From Macrotrachela quadricornifera (taxonomy: Eukaryota > Rotifera > Eurotatoria > Philodinida > Philodinidae), in assembly GCA_022393335.1 (NCBI GenBank), contig JAJEKB010020753.1, forward strand, positions 451,325 through 515,324: a DNA stretch of 64,000 nt, given 5' to 3'. Shown here piece by piece: positions 23,829 through 37,877 of this stretch (position 1 is the first letter of the stretch; each line of letters starts with the position of its first letter). The position numbers and the translations under genes were made by a program. The notes below the pieces were generated by a model. It saw nothing but the letters and a program-made list of their open reading frames with translations, was not told the origin of the DNA and searched no databases.

Positions 23829-23830
23829 AG
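23829..23830 (+). promoter_or_regulatory. splice acceptor abutting the GlgC start codon
   Basis: The sequence ATATATTATAG directly precedes the ATG at 23831. The AG is placed as in a 5'-UTR intron or a trans-splicing acceptor. No upstream non-coding exon was identified. Confidence 0.4.
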
Positions 23831-25888
23831 ATGCAATCTCGTATTGTTAATAAAGTTCGTTCAGGATTAGAAAGTGTTGGTTTGAAAGCAGGTCGTCGAC
23901 ATAGTCAATCAAAGAGTGATAAGTAAGATTTAAATTATAAAATAAAAGATAATTGATTTTATTTTCTAATAGATCAAATAAACATGAACGTACTAAAATT
24001 CTTGCATTAGTTTTAGCTGGTGGTGAAGGTGGTCGTCTTGATGTACTTACTGAACAACGAGCAAAACCAGCTCTTCCATTTGGTGGTACACTTCGTTTAA
24101 TTGATTTTTCTATGAGTAATTGTTGTCATTCACATTTACCTGATGTTTGGATTGTTGAACAATATGAACTTCATAAACTTAATGAACATTTAGCTAATGG
24201 ACGTCCATGGGATATGGATAGAACATATGGAGGATTACAAGTATTACCACCATTTGAAATTCATGATAAAAGTAAAAAAGATAATGATAAGAATGACAAA
24301 AAAGGTAAAGACAAGGATGACAAAAAAGATAAGGACAAGGATGACAAAAAAGATAAGGACAACAAGAACAATGATGAAAAGAGCAAAAGTAAGATATTTT
24401 TTAAAATATTTATTAGATTTAGATTTACGAAAAAAATATTTATTAGATTTAGATTAATGAAAAAAATATTTTCAAGTTACATCTATGCGAATGAAAAAGT
24501 CTAGAATGGTTTGGTTTTCCAGACCTTCCTTCATGAGATACTGAAATAAAATACTGTGGTTCTTCTTAGGATTCGTTGAAAAATCGATTTTTCAATTTTG
24601 ATTTTAAACTTTGTAGAAATCAAAATGTTGAATGTTCACATTTTAAAAAACTACGGGATTTTATTAAAAAATTTTATAAAACCTTAATATCTAACAATGG
24701 AAGGGCGTATATTGTTGAGCAAAGAGATTGATTATGTTCGGGTCAAATGGTCACTTTCACCGATAAACTAAAAAAATTAAAATCTGACGTGCTGATGTCG
24801 TACATGGACACAGATCAATGAATATTATATAACATGATTTAATTGAAGAAAGAATTTTCAATTAGTAATATATTTTAATCATAATATAAAGTTGATTATT
24901 TGTTTGACAGATAATGGTGATCATGGTGGATTTGCTGAGGGTAATGCCGATGCTATTTATCGACATCGTCGTTTATTAAATGATTTTTCACCTGATCTTT
25001 TATTGGTTTTAAGTGCTGATCATGTATATAAACTTGATTTTCGTGATGTTATTGATTTTCATAAAGATCATCAAGCTGATTTAACTATAGTTACAACAAA
25101 AGTTCCATCAGGTGATTCTGCAACACGTTTTGGTGTTGTTCAAGTTAGTGAAGATGGTCATGTAACTAATTTTGAATATAAACCTAAAGAACCAAAATCT
25201 GATCTTGTAGCAGCAGAAGTATTTGTTTATGATTATTCAAAATTAATGGATACACTTGATGATTTAGCTGATGATGGAGAATTAAAAGATTATGGAGAAG
25301 AATTATTACCAAAATTAGTTAAAGAAGGTAATGTTTGGGAATTTCGTTTAAATAGTTATTGGAGAGATGTTGGAGTTCCTGAAAGTTATTGGCAAGCAAG
25401 TATGGATTTAATTACACAAAAAGATCAATTAAATTTAGATGATCCAGAGTGGCCTATTCTTACACGTAGTACAGTAAGACAATTAGTTTATATTTTATTG
25501 GCTTTTTTTTCTATATAATATTATATTCTTTTTTAATTAGCAACGTTTACCAGCACATATACTTGATACAGCTCGTTTTGACCATAGTCTTATATCACCT
25601 GGATGTACAATTGGTGGAACAGTTATTCGATCAATATTAGGACCAGGTTGTATTGTTGATACAGGAGCAATTATAACAGATTCAATACTTTTTGATGCAG
25701 TTCATGTTGAAGAAGGTGCTACTATTTATCGATCAATTATTGATGAAAATGTTGTTATTGGTAAAGGAGCAAAAGTTGGAATTGGAAATGAAAAAGAATT
25801 AACAATGATTGGAAAGAAAATAAAAATTTCACCTGGATCAAATATACCAGCTGGACAAAAAATTAGTCCAGAAAAACCAAAAGATTAA
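23831..25888 (+). CDS. glgC: bacterial-type glucose-1-phosphate adenylyltransferase (ADP-glucose pyrophosphorylase)
   Basis: In bacteria GlgC makes ADP-glucose from ATP and glucose-1-phosphate, the first committed step of bacterial glycogen synthesis. Animals normally use UDP-glucose. Exons 23831-23922, 23973-24388, 24911-25473 and 25541-25888 give 472 aa. Visible are the nucleotide loop [38 protein letters not shown] (catalytic Asp), FEYKP (sugar-phosphate Lys), YWRDVG and a C-terminal left-handed beta-helix of hexapeptide type ([19 protein letters not shown]). All the key residues I can place are present, so activity is likely. Oddities: a basic 45-residue N-terminal extension, and a Lys/Asp-rich insert (about 130-170) ending exactly at intron 2. 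Introns, AT-rich codons and eukaryotic neighbours argue against contamination; horizontal transfer followed by domestication is inferred. Confidence 0.92.
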
Positions 25889-27718
25889 ATTTGAATCTTA
25901 TTTTAATGTTTTAGATATTGTTTTTTTTATTTTATTTTATTTTATTCAAGCAGTATAAAAAATACATTTATTACTTATTAAAGATAATAATCAAGCCATA
26001 AAAAATCGTTCCTTTTTTCATTATAGATTCGAAGAATTTTACGTTTATTCAGTATTTCAATGAATGATTTTTTTATTTTGTTTTATTTTAATTATTTATG
26101 TTTGTAAAATTTTGTTTTTTCTTCCATATGATGAATAAACTAAATATACATTCTCTAGTCAAAAACAACTTGCATATCTTCTTATGGAACTCACACAGTT
26201 TTGTATACTCATTGAGTCTGTAGATTCGAACTAATACCCTGCCAACAGACAGATTTATTTTAGGAGTTAAGATTCTGACTACAGTAAAGAGGATAGCTCT
26301 TGGCAACCGAGAGTATTCTCATAATATAGTACTTCAGAACATAAAGGTAGTACGAAAAGACTTTTTGCTCCAGCATATATTCGAATTATTACACTGCGAG
26401 CAAATACACAAACATAAAGTCATTTTCAGGATTCAGATCCTGACTACAGTAAAGCGAAACTTATTACTGAACTATCATTGATTTAGCACACACTGGATGT
26501 CGATTGGGTTAGGCAAGTACACAAACTTTAAAGATGTGGTTACCAATATAACTCTTTTCTTGAGAAAAATAAATAGCAAAGTATTATCAAAACGTCGAAA
26601 AGCCTTAACATACAAAAGCTCGTATCTAATTGATCGACTTTCCAACTAATGGGAAAATCCGATCGAAAATTCAACCTCAGATTCGGACTCCTGCCACTCG
26701 AGAATCTGTAGTAAAATTCCATCAAAACCTCAATAGATTCGAACTACTATGCTGTGGACAAATATACAATCAATTTCGGGATTAAGATCCTAACTACAGT
26801 CAAGGAAATAAATAAGAAGCAAATAACTATTTTTCATGAACATAACAGAATGTTTTACATCATTGACAGGAGTATTTTTTGAATCGTTCAGCAAAACAAA
26901 GCAAGTTGAAGTTTATCAATATTTATTAGTTTTCTTTTTTCGTTTGATCAAATATTGTTGATTGGATTAACATCAGATGTGTTTGATGTTTAATCTTACA
27001 ATTCCGATAGATTATGTATGATGAATTATTTACAAATATAACTTTGAGATTTTCCATCATTATTATGAGTTTAATGTTGTTTTCATGATAATTATTAGGA
27101 TGAGACCGTATACTTACACCACAGGATTATACCATTATTAAATATATATGTATCGAAAAGAACATAAATAGTTTTTTCAGTTATTCAAAATGATAGATTA
27201 CAGTCAAACTTCGTGCAATAATATAGTTATATATATATCAATGTGTCTGAAAATCGATACATGTCTTTTGTCAAAAATTAATATTAGACCGTCAAACTTC
27301 GATTAGAACATCTTACGAAATAAAAATCTTCAATAATTGTTATACTATCCTGAGGTAACTAAAATAATATCAACAAAGATGAAGCATATTTCAAAGATAA
27401 AAAAAAGAAAAATGAATTATTTTGTATTAAAAGTGAAATTTTAATAATACTTAGAAGAATATATATGATAAGAAATATATCTAAACAATTAAAAATACAT
27501 TTTCTTCGAAATTCTTTTTTTATTATATTATTCAAAATATAGAATTTTCTTGGTAAGATGATCTTAAACATGACTTAATATAAATAAGTATTGTCTTTCT
27601 TTTCAATGAAAGGTCATTTTTACTATTTTCTTTTTTTATTCTTATCTTTCATATATAAAAGCTACTGTAGTATAGCACAAAGAATATATATTAGTATATC
27701 GTTTTTTTTTGCAATAAC
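25889..27718. other. intergenic with a dispersed short repeat
   Basis: No gene was recognised. The main structure is the family of about 75-bp repeats at 26.2-26.8 kb described separately. Confidence 0.4.
26218..26806 (-). repeat. three diverged copies of a tRNA-like repeat
   Basis: Copies at about 26218-26290, 26372-26455 and 26729-26806 read on the minus strand as TTTACTGTAGT-AGGATCT-AATCC ... TTCGAAT. The end resembles a pol III B box (GGTTCGAATCC) and the start a weak A box. No cloverleaf folds convincingly. They may be tRNA-derived SINE fragments. Confidence 0.35.
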
Positions 27719-29016
<1,298 letters not shown>

Positions 29017-30717
29017 ACAACTTTTATAACACATAGAAAAAAAAATAGAAAATTTAAATAAATTATTTCATTTATAATACTCTTATTGTTATTTAAAGAA
29101 ATATTTTCTTCATTGAATCATGTAAAAATCAGCTAATTATCTCGAAAACTAATCAAATAATTATCGGTAATTTACAGATACACTAACGAAACGATTTATT
29201 TTTGGTTTTTAAAACTGATATGATCTCACTGGTAAGTGTAATCAAGTTTTTGTAGACATTTCAACTGCTTATAGATAGATTAAACTGAAAAATGAATTAT
29301 TGTTGTGTATCGATAATAACTCTATAAACAGTCGAAACGTCTGCAAAAACTTAATTAGACTTTCCACTGTTACATTAATTTTTGTTTCATTTTAATAATA
29401 TTTACCTTCTCAGTATGGTGTCTAACTGTTGAAGAATATATTAAAAGGATTGTGAAAAGTTCGCGTACATTATTATTCCAATGCAAAATATTTTTTTTGA
29501 ATCTAGTTGTTCGAATATTTTTTTTTTCGACTGGTTCGTGTTAACATTCGAAAGATATGTTATGTAATGCAAAACATTTTGAGAATTAAAATTTTTTCTG
29601 ATAAATCTTCATTGATGATTAGATGCTCTAGAAAATATCTACTAGTAGATTACTAATCATATTGATATTATGTTAAATAAAAAAAACTCTTTCAAAACTA
29701 ATAGCAACCTCAAGAATTGGCTAAGACATTTAACTATTTGTAATTACGTTATTTTGATTGACAGTTATCAAATAGCTTCGAAAAAATAAAAATTTTCTAA
29801 TTTTTTATTATCTACTAAAACCACAAAGGTATATTGAAATAAGATTACAAGATAAATATTTATGACTTAAAGAAAGTTATCACTCGAGGTGTTCCTCATC
29901 TATACAACTTCCTGAAGACTTTTCGGATGAGACTCGATTAAGGATATCAGATTCACGTCTTATGACATTTAGCAATTGAAACAACAGCAAAGATTTTGTT
30001 TTCTATAATATCTTTATATCACAACTCTTTTCATAAGTGTTCGAAAAAAAGGTGAACGTTACAAAATAAATCTTATGTTAGGAAGTGTAGAAAATCTCAT
30101 TCAAAAACTTTAAAAATTATCATTTTCTATTCTATCCTTTGAAAAGACATATATGTAATTACGCAAGATAGTTATGGTTATTGCATCTCAATATTCCAGA
30201 TGATTGGGTAACATCGCACATATAAATAGATTTATTTTCTATGTTAAAAATAATCTTCTGTCTTCTTTCTTCATAAATAAACGATTAAAAATACTACGTA
30301 ACACTCAATAATAATAAAAAAAAGAATTTTATTTATTTTAAATTTTAAATCATAAAAATTTTAGTTTACAATAAATATAAATTACGAGATTTGAAAAAGT
30401 CTTTTATTAATGCATTTTATTTTTAATTTTTACTTGTTTTAGGAATTTTTTCTTTTGAATACAATCGAGGATTATATATCTAACATTGATTGTAAATAAA
30501 AGATATTTTCTAAAAAAGAATATAAAGAAAAAAAATATATGCAAATAAAAGAGTATGCCATTTTACGCAAGAATTTTTTATTTTCATTGCAATCTGATGA
30601 AGCAATTTTAGTATGACTCACTATTTTCTTTTTCTTTTATTGACTCATAGATATACGAGCAGTAGTATATAAGTAAGTGACACAAACATAAATATCTGTC
30701 GATAAGAATATTTCAAA
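29017..30717. other. intergenic, nothing recognised
   Basis: AT-rich, with no supported exon, RNA gene or structured repeat. The last 150 bp presumably contain the promoter of the VIT/VWA gene. Confidence 0.4.
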
Positions 30718-33455
30718 ATGCTTCGAATCAAACCAAATAATCCAACTGGATATGAATTAAATTATGTACCTTTAAAACAAGTTAAAGTTGAATCAATAAT
30801 TCGTTCATTTGCTGCTGATGTAACAATAACACAAATATTTCGTAATGATGAAACAAAACCAATTGAAGCTGTTTATTGTTTTCCAATTGAAGAAAAAGCA
30901 GCTATTTATTCATTTATTGCAAAAATTGATGATCGACAAATTCTTGCAGAATTAAAAGAAAAAAAGCAAGCACAAAAAGAATATACAAATGCATTAGAAC
31001 AAGGACATGGTGCTTATTTATTAGAACAAGATGAAAATTCTCAAGATAATTTCATAATTAATGTTGGTGCATTACCTCCATCAAAAGAATGTACAATAAT
31101 TATATCATATGTAACTGAATTAGAATTTATTCAAGGTTCTATAATTCAATTTATAATTCCAACAACAATTGCACCACGTTATAATCCAAATAATAGTTCA
31201 ATAATAACACCTGTAAATACAAATTCGAAATATGTTCAATCAACACCTTATACAATTGATATACATTGTCGTATTGATAAAATGAATAGATCTAAAGAAG
31301 AATATATAGCTCGAATAAATTCTCCATCACATCCAATTGAAATTGATTTTTCTCAAGATGATATATATACAATAACATTTGCACAACAAAATACTCATTT
31401 AGATCGAGATATTATAATTAATATTGAATTAACTAATAAACGAACAAATACAATTTTAGCTATTGAATCAAATGCTATTATGGCTGTATTTACTCCAACA
31501 GAAAAAGATTGTTATAATGTATTAAATTGTGAACAAACAAATGAATTTCTATTTGTTATTGATTGTAGTGGATCAATGCAAGATGAAAGTAAAATTGAAT
31601 TAGCTCGACAAGCATTATTACTTTTTCTTAAAAGTTTACCGGTTAATTCTCATTTTAATATAATTCGTTTTGGATCACAATATGAAAGTCTTTTTACAAA
31701 TATAACAGATATTTATAATGAAAATAATGCAAAAAAAGCTGAAAAACTTATTAATGAAATGCAAGCAAATTTAGGTGGTACTGAATTAGTAAGTTTAATT
31801 AGTTTTTTTCTTATTTAATTCTATGAAATATATATTTTTAGATGAAGCCTTTACAATGGATTAAACAACATTCACCTGGAGAAGGTCGTGCTCGTCAAAT
31901 ATTTCTTCTTACCGATGGTGAAATATCAAATGTAACTGAAGTACTTGATCTATGTCGATTAATGACTTCAACTACTCGAATATTTTCATTTGGTTTAGGA
32001 AGATCACCAAGTCGATCTTTAGTTAAAGGTCTTGCTCGATCAACAAATGGTCGATTTGTTTTTATTCCACCTAATTCAAAAGTTGATATATATGTTGGAG
32101 AACAATTACAAAAAGCTCTTCAACCATCTATTAATGATGTTCATATTCAATGGAATCTTGGTATTGATATTCAATCTGCTCCAACACAATCATCTCCTAT
32201 TTATGTTAATGATCGTCTTATTGTTTATGCTCTTAAAAATAATAATATACAATCATTTGATCATAATTCATCTGTTGAATTAAAAGCTGGATTAAATAAT
32301 CATTTAATAGGTCTAGCAAAAATTGATTCAATTCCATCTATAGCTCAAAATCAAACAATTGCTCGTTTAGCTGCTAAAGCACTTATTCTTGAATTACAAC
32401 ATGAAAAATTTGAAAAAGCAAATATTAGATCTTTACAATCACGATTTAAAGTTATAAATACAACAAATGAACAATCAATGGAAGGAATTTCAAATGAACA
32501 AACACCTAAACAACGTATTATTGATTTATCATTGAAATATAATATATTAAGTCCATATACTGCATTTATTGGGATTGAAAAACGAATAAATACCAATAAT
32601 GCTGATATGGTTTTACGTGAAGTACCTATTGAAATAACTGATGATGATCAACATCTACTAAAATCGATATCACCATTAAATAATAGTATTAGTAATATGT
32701 ATGGAAATGCTTTTGGTAGTCGAGGTGGACGTGGACGTGATGCAACAATGAACAGGAGTAGACTTGTATGCTACACATCTGCCACATGTAATAATACACC
32801 CATGAATTCCTATTCAATGTACTCTGCATCCTCCGCATCTATTCCAACTGCCAGCTTATCTTGTAGTTCAATAGTACTACCACCGATGCTTAATGCTGCG
32901 AGATTGGAACATAATCATTCGAGATCTCAACGACGACGAAGTCGATCTCCTGAGAGATTTGAAAAGTGCCGTATAGGACGACAACGAAGTCGATCTCGCG
33001 AAAGATCATCTCCTAGAGAAAGATCTCCTGAGAGACCTATACATCGTCGTATGAGATTTCAACGAGAACTAAGTCGATCTTGTGAAAGATCATCAAGTAG
33101 AGATAGATCTCCTAATATTGTCTCAAACGAAGAAATATTGTCATCGAATGATGAAGATCTTATTCGTGATTTAATTAAAAAACAAGAATATGATGGTCTA
33201 TGGAATTTGAATACACAAGATATAATGAACTTAACTGGAAAACCTTTATCAATTTTTCAATCAACAAATAATCATATTGATACACAAATATTAATTTCAA
33301 TTATTATTCTTATTTTATTTGAGAAACGTTTTGCTTCATTTTCATCATTATGGCATGGTGTAGCTCAAAAAGCACGAAAACAAATAAAAAATTTACTTAA
33401 TAAAGATTCAATAAATTTGGATACATTAATCGAAGATATTCGTAAACAATATTAA
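30718..33455 (+). CDS. VIT and von Willebrand A domain protein (VWA5A/PARP4-like)
   Basis: Two exons, 30718-31788 and 31842-33455, give 894 aa. A VIT domain (about 1-130) is followed by a VWA domain from about 277 with the metal site DCSGS in FLFVIDCSGSMQDES. After the VWA domain comes a beta-rich region as in VWA5A and the inter-alpha-trypsin-inhibitor/PARP4 group. A long insert (about 690-805) is Ser/Arg-rich, with SRSRERSS, SPRERSPERP and similar units. The C-terminal 100 residues (KKQEYDGLWNLNTQD...) resemble the vault-binding tail of PARP4 and the VWA5A C-terminus. No PARP catalytic or BRCT domain is present. Members are intracellular, of poorly known role. The SR-like tract is not usual for this family and suggests phospho-regulation or a nuclear location. 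Confidence 0.85.
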
Positions 33456-34543
33456 TTAAATATATATTCTTTTTTTTAAATATTTATGTTAGTCGTGATT
33501 TTGTTTTTATTTTGAAATAAAATCTTTTAATTTATACATCATTTCAATGATTTATTGATCGACCGATAGATTGTGATAAGGATTGAATTCTTTTATAATA
33601 TTTCAATGAAATATACATTCTATACTACAACGTAAAGTTTCTTCGAATCGATTTTTAGTAAAACCTTTATAGATTTGATAAATTAAAAATTTTGAGACAT
33701 ATTTTTATTCAGAAAATTCTAGTTAATTGTCAATCAGACTTAATATTTTATTTGAATACTTGTTTCTGTCTTAGAAAGAGAGACGAATATTCATCATAGA
33801 TATGATAAAATAAAATACAAAAGTCGATCATTTAATCTATCACATCCGTTATACAGTAAGGTACAAAAGTCCTTACCCCTTTTACATGTTGCCTATGTGG
33901 AAAGTCTATCGAACTTTTGTAGAAAGTGAAATGTAGTCAGCATAACTGATCGAATGGACATTTAATAAAGTCAACGGTTAATTCAATGCAAAGACTCTAA
34001 TCGCTCGCCAAACACCATATCGAGAAAGTGAAATTTCATTTGTCTACTGATGATATTCATTTAAAGAGTCACTTAAAAATTTCTCATCAATAGATAATTA
34101 TTTCTAATAATTTATTTTTAATTAAATTGAATTTCTCATTGAAGATTTGAAATCTAGTTTTAAATCGAAAATAAATATTTTATAATACATTTATGACACC
34201 TATTTATTATTTAAAATAACGATAAATCTTCTAAGAAGACAACTAGCGACATCATTTGTTATTGATTCATCTAAATTAACCAATAAAATAAATTATTTTA
34301 GCCTTCGTTTATTCAATTTTTTTTTCTTGTTGCCTATAAACATTTATTATTATTAATAAAAATAAAATAAATTTTTATTTTAAAATTTCAAATAAATATT
34401 TCTCTAACAATTTCCTCACATACCTGTATCATACGTTACTCTTTTATTCGATCATATATAAGGAAATAAAAAGAAAAAAAAAAAAAACGACAAACAATTT
34501 TATCTTATTTACTTTCTTTTTTTTTTTTTCTAGATCTATAATT
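33456..34543. other. intergenic, nothing recognised
   Basis: AT-rich spacer between the VIT/VWA gene and TMEM87. It ends in a long polypyrimidine tract before the TMEM87 start. Confidence 0.4.
34505..34533 (+). promoter_or_regulatory. strong acceptor just before TMEM87 start
   Basis: A run of T residues ends TTTTCTAG, 10 nt upstream of the ATG at 34544. This is a consensus 3' splice site, fitting a 5'-UTR intron or spliced-leader addition. Confidence 0.5.
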
Positions 34544-37424
34544 ATGAATAAATCTTTATTTATTTATTTCTTAATATTAAATTTAATAAAATATAGTTCA
34601 TTAACACTTGTTGATGGAATTGTAACATTATCATGGTCAACATCTGAACCAGCACCTATAATAGATAGATTTTTAAAAAATAAAACTGAAATTCAATTAA
34701 AAATTCTTTGTCGTGAACCAACATTAAATACAACAATAACACGAGAACAAATTAAAAAAAAATTATATAAATTAGATAAAACAATTAAAAATGCAAATAT
34801 TATAATACGTGGTCGAATTGGTCGAATTATTGGTTGTTTACCATTACAATCTGATGTTATTCTTAGTAATATACAAGATGATAAAAATTCTCAAAAAAAT
34901 CTTTGGCAAATGTATTATGAACAAATATGGAAAGAAATGGAACAAAGAACATTTACAGCTCAACAAACTGATTGTGATTATACAGGTACACATTTATATA
35001 TCAATGAATATTCAGATATTAAAAAACCAGATATAACACCACAACAAGCTATACAACTTCGAGATAAACAAATCCAATTAAATAAAAATAAAAAAATTCG
35101 TCGAGATATTAATAAACAATCATCACCATTAATTAATGGAATACGATCAAGTACAGGTACATTATTAACATGGGGTGATGGATATTATCTTATTGAAATA
35201 TATTCACCGGAAATAACATCACCAGATAATACTCAAATTGATGTTGATGTTATTTTATCAATGAAAAATAATCATAAAGGTTATATTACAGCTGATGAAT
35301 ATCCATCATTAATTTTTTATGGTATTATGTGTACTATTTATGCTTTATTTGCTATTTTATGGTTTATATGGTGTGCATTATATTGGAAAGAATTACTTAA
35401 AATACAATTTTGGATTGGTGGTGTTATTCTTATTGGTATGATTGAAAAATCCGCATTTTTAGCTGAATATGATACATTAAATAGAAATGGGTAAATTGAC
35501 TTTTGGGTTTTTTTTTTAAATTAAATATTAATTATTTATTTATTTAGATATAAAGTACATTATGCTATTGTTAGTGCTGAAGTAGTTTCATGTTTAAAAC
35601 GTACTGTATCACGTATGCTTGTTATTATAGTTGCACTTGGTTATGGTATTGTTAAACCACGTTTAGGACCATTAAAACAAAAAGTTCTTGCTATGGGTAT
35701 ACTTTATTTTACAATAGCAACAGTTGAATCAATTTTACGTATAAATACAAAAAATGATGAATCAAATAATAAAGTATTAATATCACGTATACCATTAGCA
35801 ATTGTTGATGCTATTATTTATTATTGGATATTTACGGGTTTAGTTGCAACAACAAGAACATTACGTTTAAAAAAAAATTTAGTTAAATTAAATGTTTATA
35901 GACATTTTACAAATACAATTTTATTTGCTATTATTTCAAGTTTATTTTTTATGATATGGTCTTTAAAATCACATTTTTTTACAACATGTGTTACAAATTG
36001 GAGAGAATTTTGGGTAACAAAAAAAAAAAAATACAAAAAAAATTTTTTATTTATTTAAAATAAAATTTATTTAGATTGATGATGCTTTTTGGCATATTTT
36101 ATTTTCAATAATTCTTTTTGTTATTATGTTTTTATTTCGTCCATCAAATAATAATCAACGTTATGCATTTGTTCCATTACTTGATCAATCAGATAATGAT
36201 GATGATGATCAATTTCCTGATGGAGATGAAGAAAAAGGCGGTAGGAAAGTTTTTTCTATTTATCATTCTCTTATTTAACTATCACTTGAAATATTCAAGT
36301 ATATAACATTCCACTTTTACAGCATACCATTAAAAAAAGATTATCATTATATTCACATAGTTTTTCACCAATTCAGAACATTTTTATTTTTAAGAATATC
36401 AATTTCGTCTTAATTTGTGCTATTCTCATCCAGAACGATTCTCAATAAAAATAAAATACAGCATGAAAATTACTTATTATTAGAAAGAAAATCTTGCATT
36501 TATTAATTCTGTTAGAATTGTAGCTAGGATCCGGGTGTTTATTTATAATCAATGGTTTGTTAAAACTCCAATTTTTTTTTCTGAAAAATTTCGATATGTC
36601 GATTGTATTTGTGAAACAAACAAGAATATGTTGCTACAGAAAGTAAAGATTTTCATATTCAATTATGAAATTTAGCTTAAAAAATGAATATTGAACATTT
36701 TGAGATCAGTTGAAAGGATGATTCACGGCGATTACGTTTGACACTAGTTATCGGATTGGTTATTCTATTTTCAGAAAAATTGTATAAATTCACTGGTTTT
36801 TATCGGTCTAGAAAAACTGTATATTCTCGTAGAGGGTGGGTGTTGCAAACATAAATTGTCTGATTGATTGTATGTCCGCACAAGGTCAAAAAAACATTTT
36901 ATTAATATTTTCTATAAAACTTAACCAAAGAGTAATCTAGGTTGACGAACTTGAATCTGGCTTCGGTTTTTTTAATTTTATAAGTGAATAGCTTGATGGT
37001 AGTTTAGAAACACGATTTTCTACGAAAAAGAGAAGAGCGAATCTTTAGACGAGCGTTACTTGTAAGCTAATTTTCGACAAAAACAATTCTTATCATTGTA
37101 GTTGATTATTATTGAATTAATTTTTTTTGTTTTTATTAATAATTAGAATCATCAATGTTTGATTCAATAACAATGCGTAAAGGATCAAATATCGAAAGTG
37201 GAAATTTCTCAAAAAATAAAAAACAACAACAAATATATTTAAATCGTGAAGGAAATATTTCATCAAGTGGAAATATAAATTCAAATGGTAATGGTGTTGT
37301 TGAAGATGCATTAACATGGGTTGAAGATAATATTCCAACATCAATTGCTGATCAAGCATTACAAGCATTAGATAGTGAAGATGAAATAGTTCATACAAAA
37401 TTAGAACGATCAAAAATGCAGTAA
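34544..37424 (+). CDS. TMEM87A/B: TMEM87 Golgi seven-span protein
   Basis: TMEM87 proteins sit in the Golgi and have an extracytoplasmic GOLD-like domain followed by seven membrane spans (lung 7-TM receptor family). Exons 34544-35490, 35548-36013, 36075-36240 and 37147-37424 give 618 aa. A signal peptide (about 1-22) leads a lumenal domain to about residue 250. The spans begin at about 256 ([20 protein letters not shown]) and include the conserved loop [10 protein letters not shown]. The cytosolic tail is diagnostic: [17 protein letters not shown], then [14 protein letters not shown] and an end of KLERSKMQ, nearly as in human TMEM87A/B. The gene cannot be assigned to A or B, since that split is vertebrate. 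Intron 3 is long (906 bp) with nothing recognised in it. Confidence 0.93.
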
Positions 37425-37877
37425 CATTTTAATTATTTTACATTCCGAACTAAAATTTCGAAATTTCTTTTTTTTGTTTTTGGTTTTGTTTTTATTATTT
37501 TTTCGCTTATATATATATATAATATCTCACGTTTGGTGTGTAAAGATATTCTACTAATATATTTGGTTTTGTCATTGTTCGTCATATATGTTGTTTATTC
37601 ATCTTTTTATTCTTCTACATATTTTAAAAGATTTTTTCATAAGATTTTATTTCTTCTTAAATAACAAAATTTTGATCTTTATTTTTCAAAATATTATTTT
37701 GAAAAAACAAACAAATAAATAAAGTTAAAGATCTGATTAATTATTATTGTGATAAAATCTAAAATATTAATTTTTAGATATAATTATTATTATTTGTACA
37801 TAGTTATTAATTTAAAAAAAATTAATTTCTTATCAGATAAATAAATGTTAAATGAATAAAATAAAAGAAAATGATCA
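37425..37877. other. short intergenic spacer
   Basis: AT-rich spacer between two + strand genes, with a (TA)n tract near 37510. It must hold the TMEM87 polyadenylation site and the DENND5 promoter; no distinct motif was assigned. Confidence 0.4.

Noticed and set aside
23831..25888. Bacterial contamination as explanation for the GlgC gene
   Set aside because: Three spliceosomal-type introns, host-like codon use and flanking animal genes on the same sequence argue against it.
36118..36306. 62-codon frame downstream of TMEM87 exon 3
   Set aside because: Different frame from the conserved tail [10 protein letters not shown]; the spliced model matches the family.
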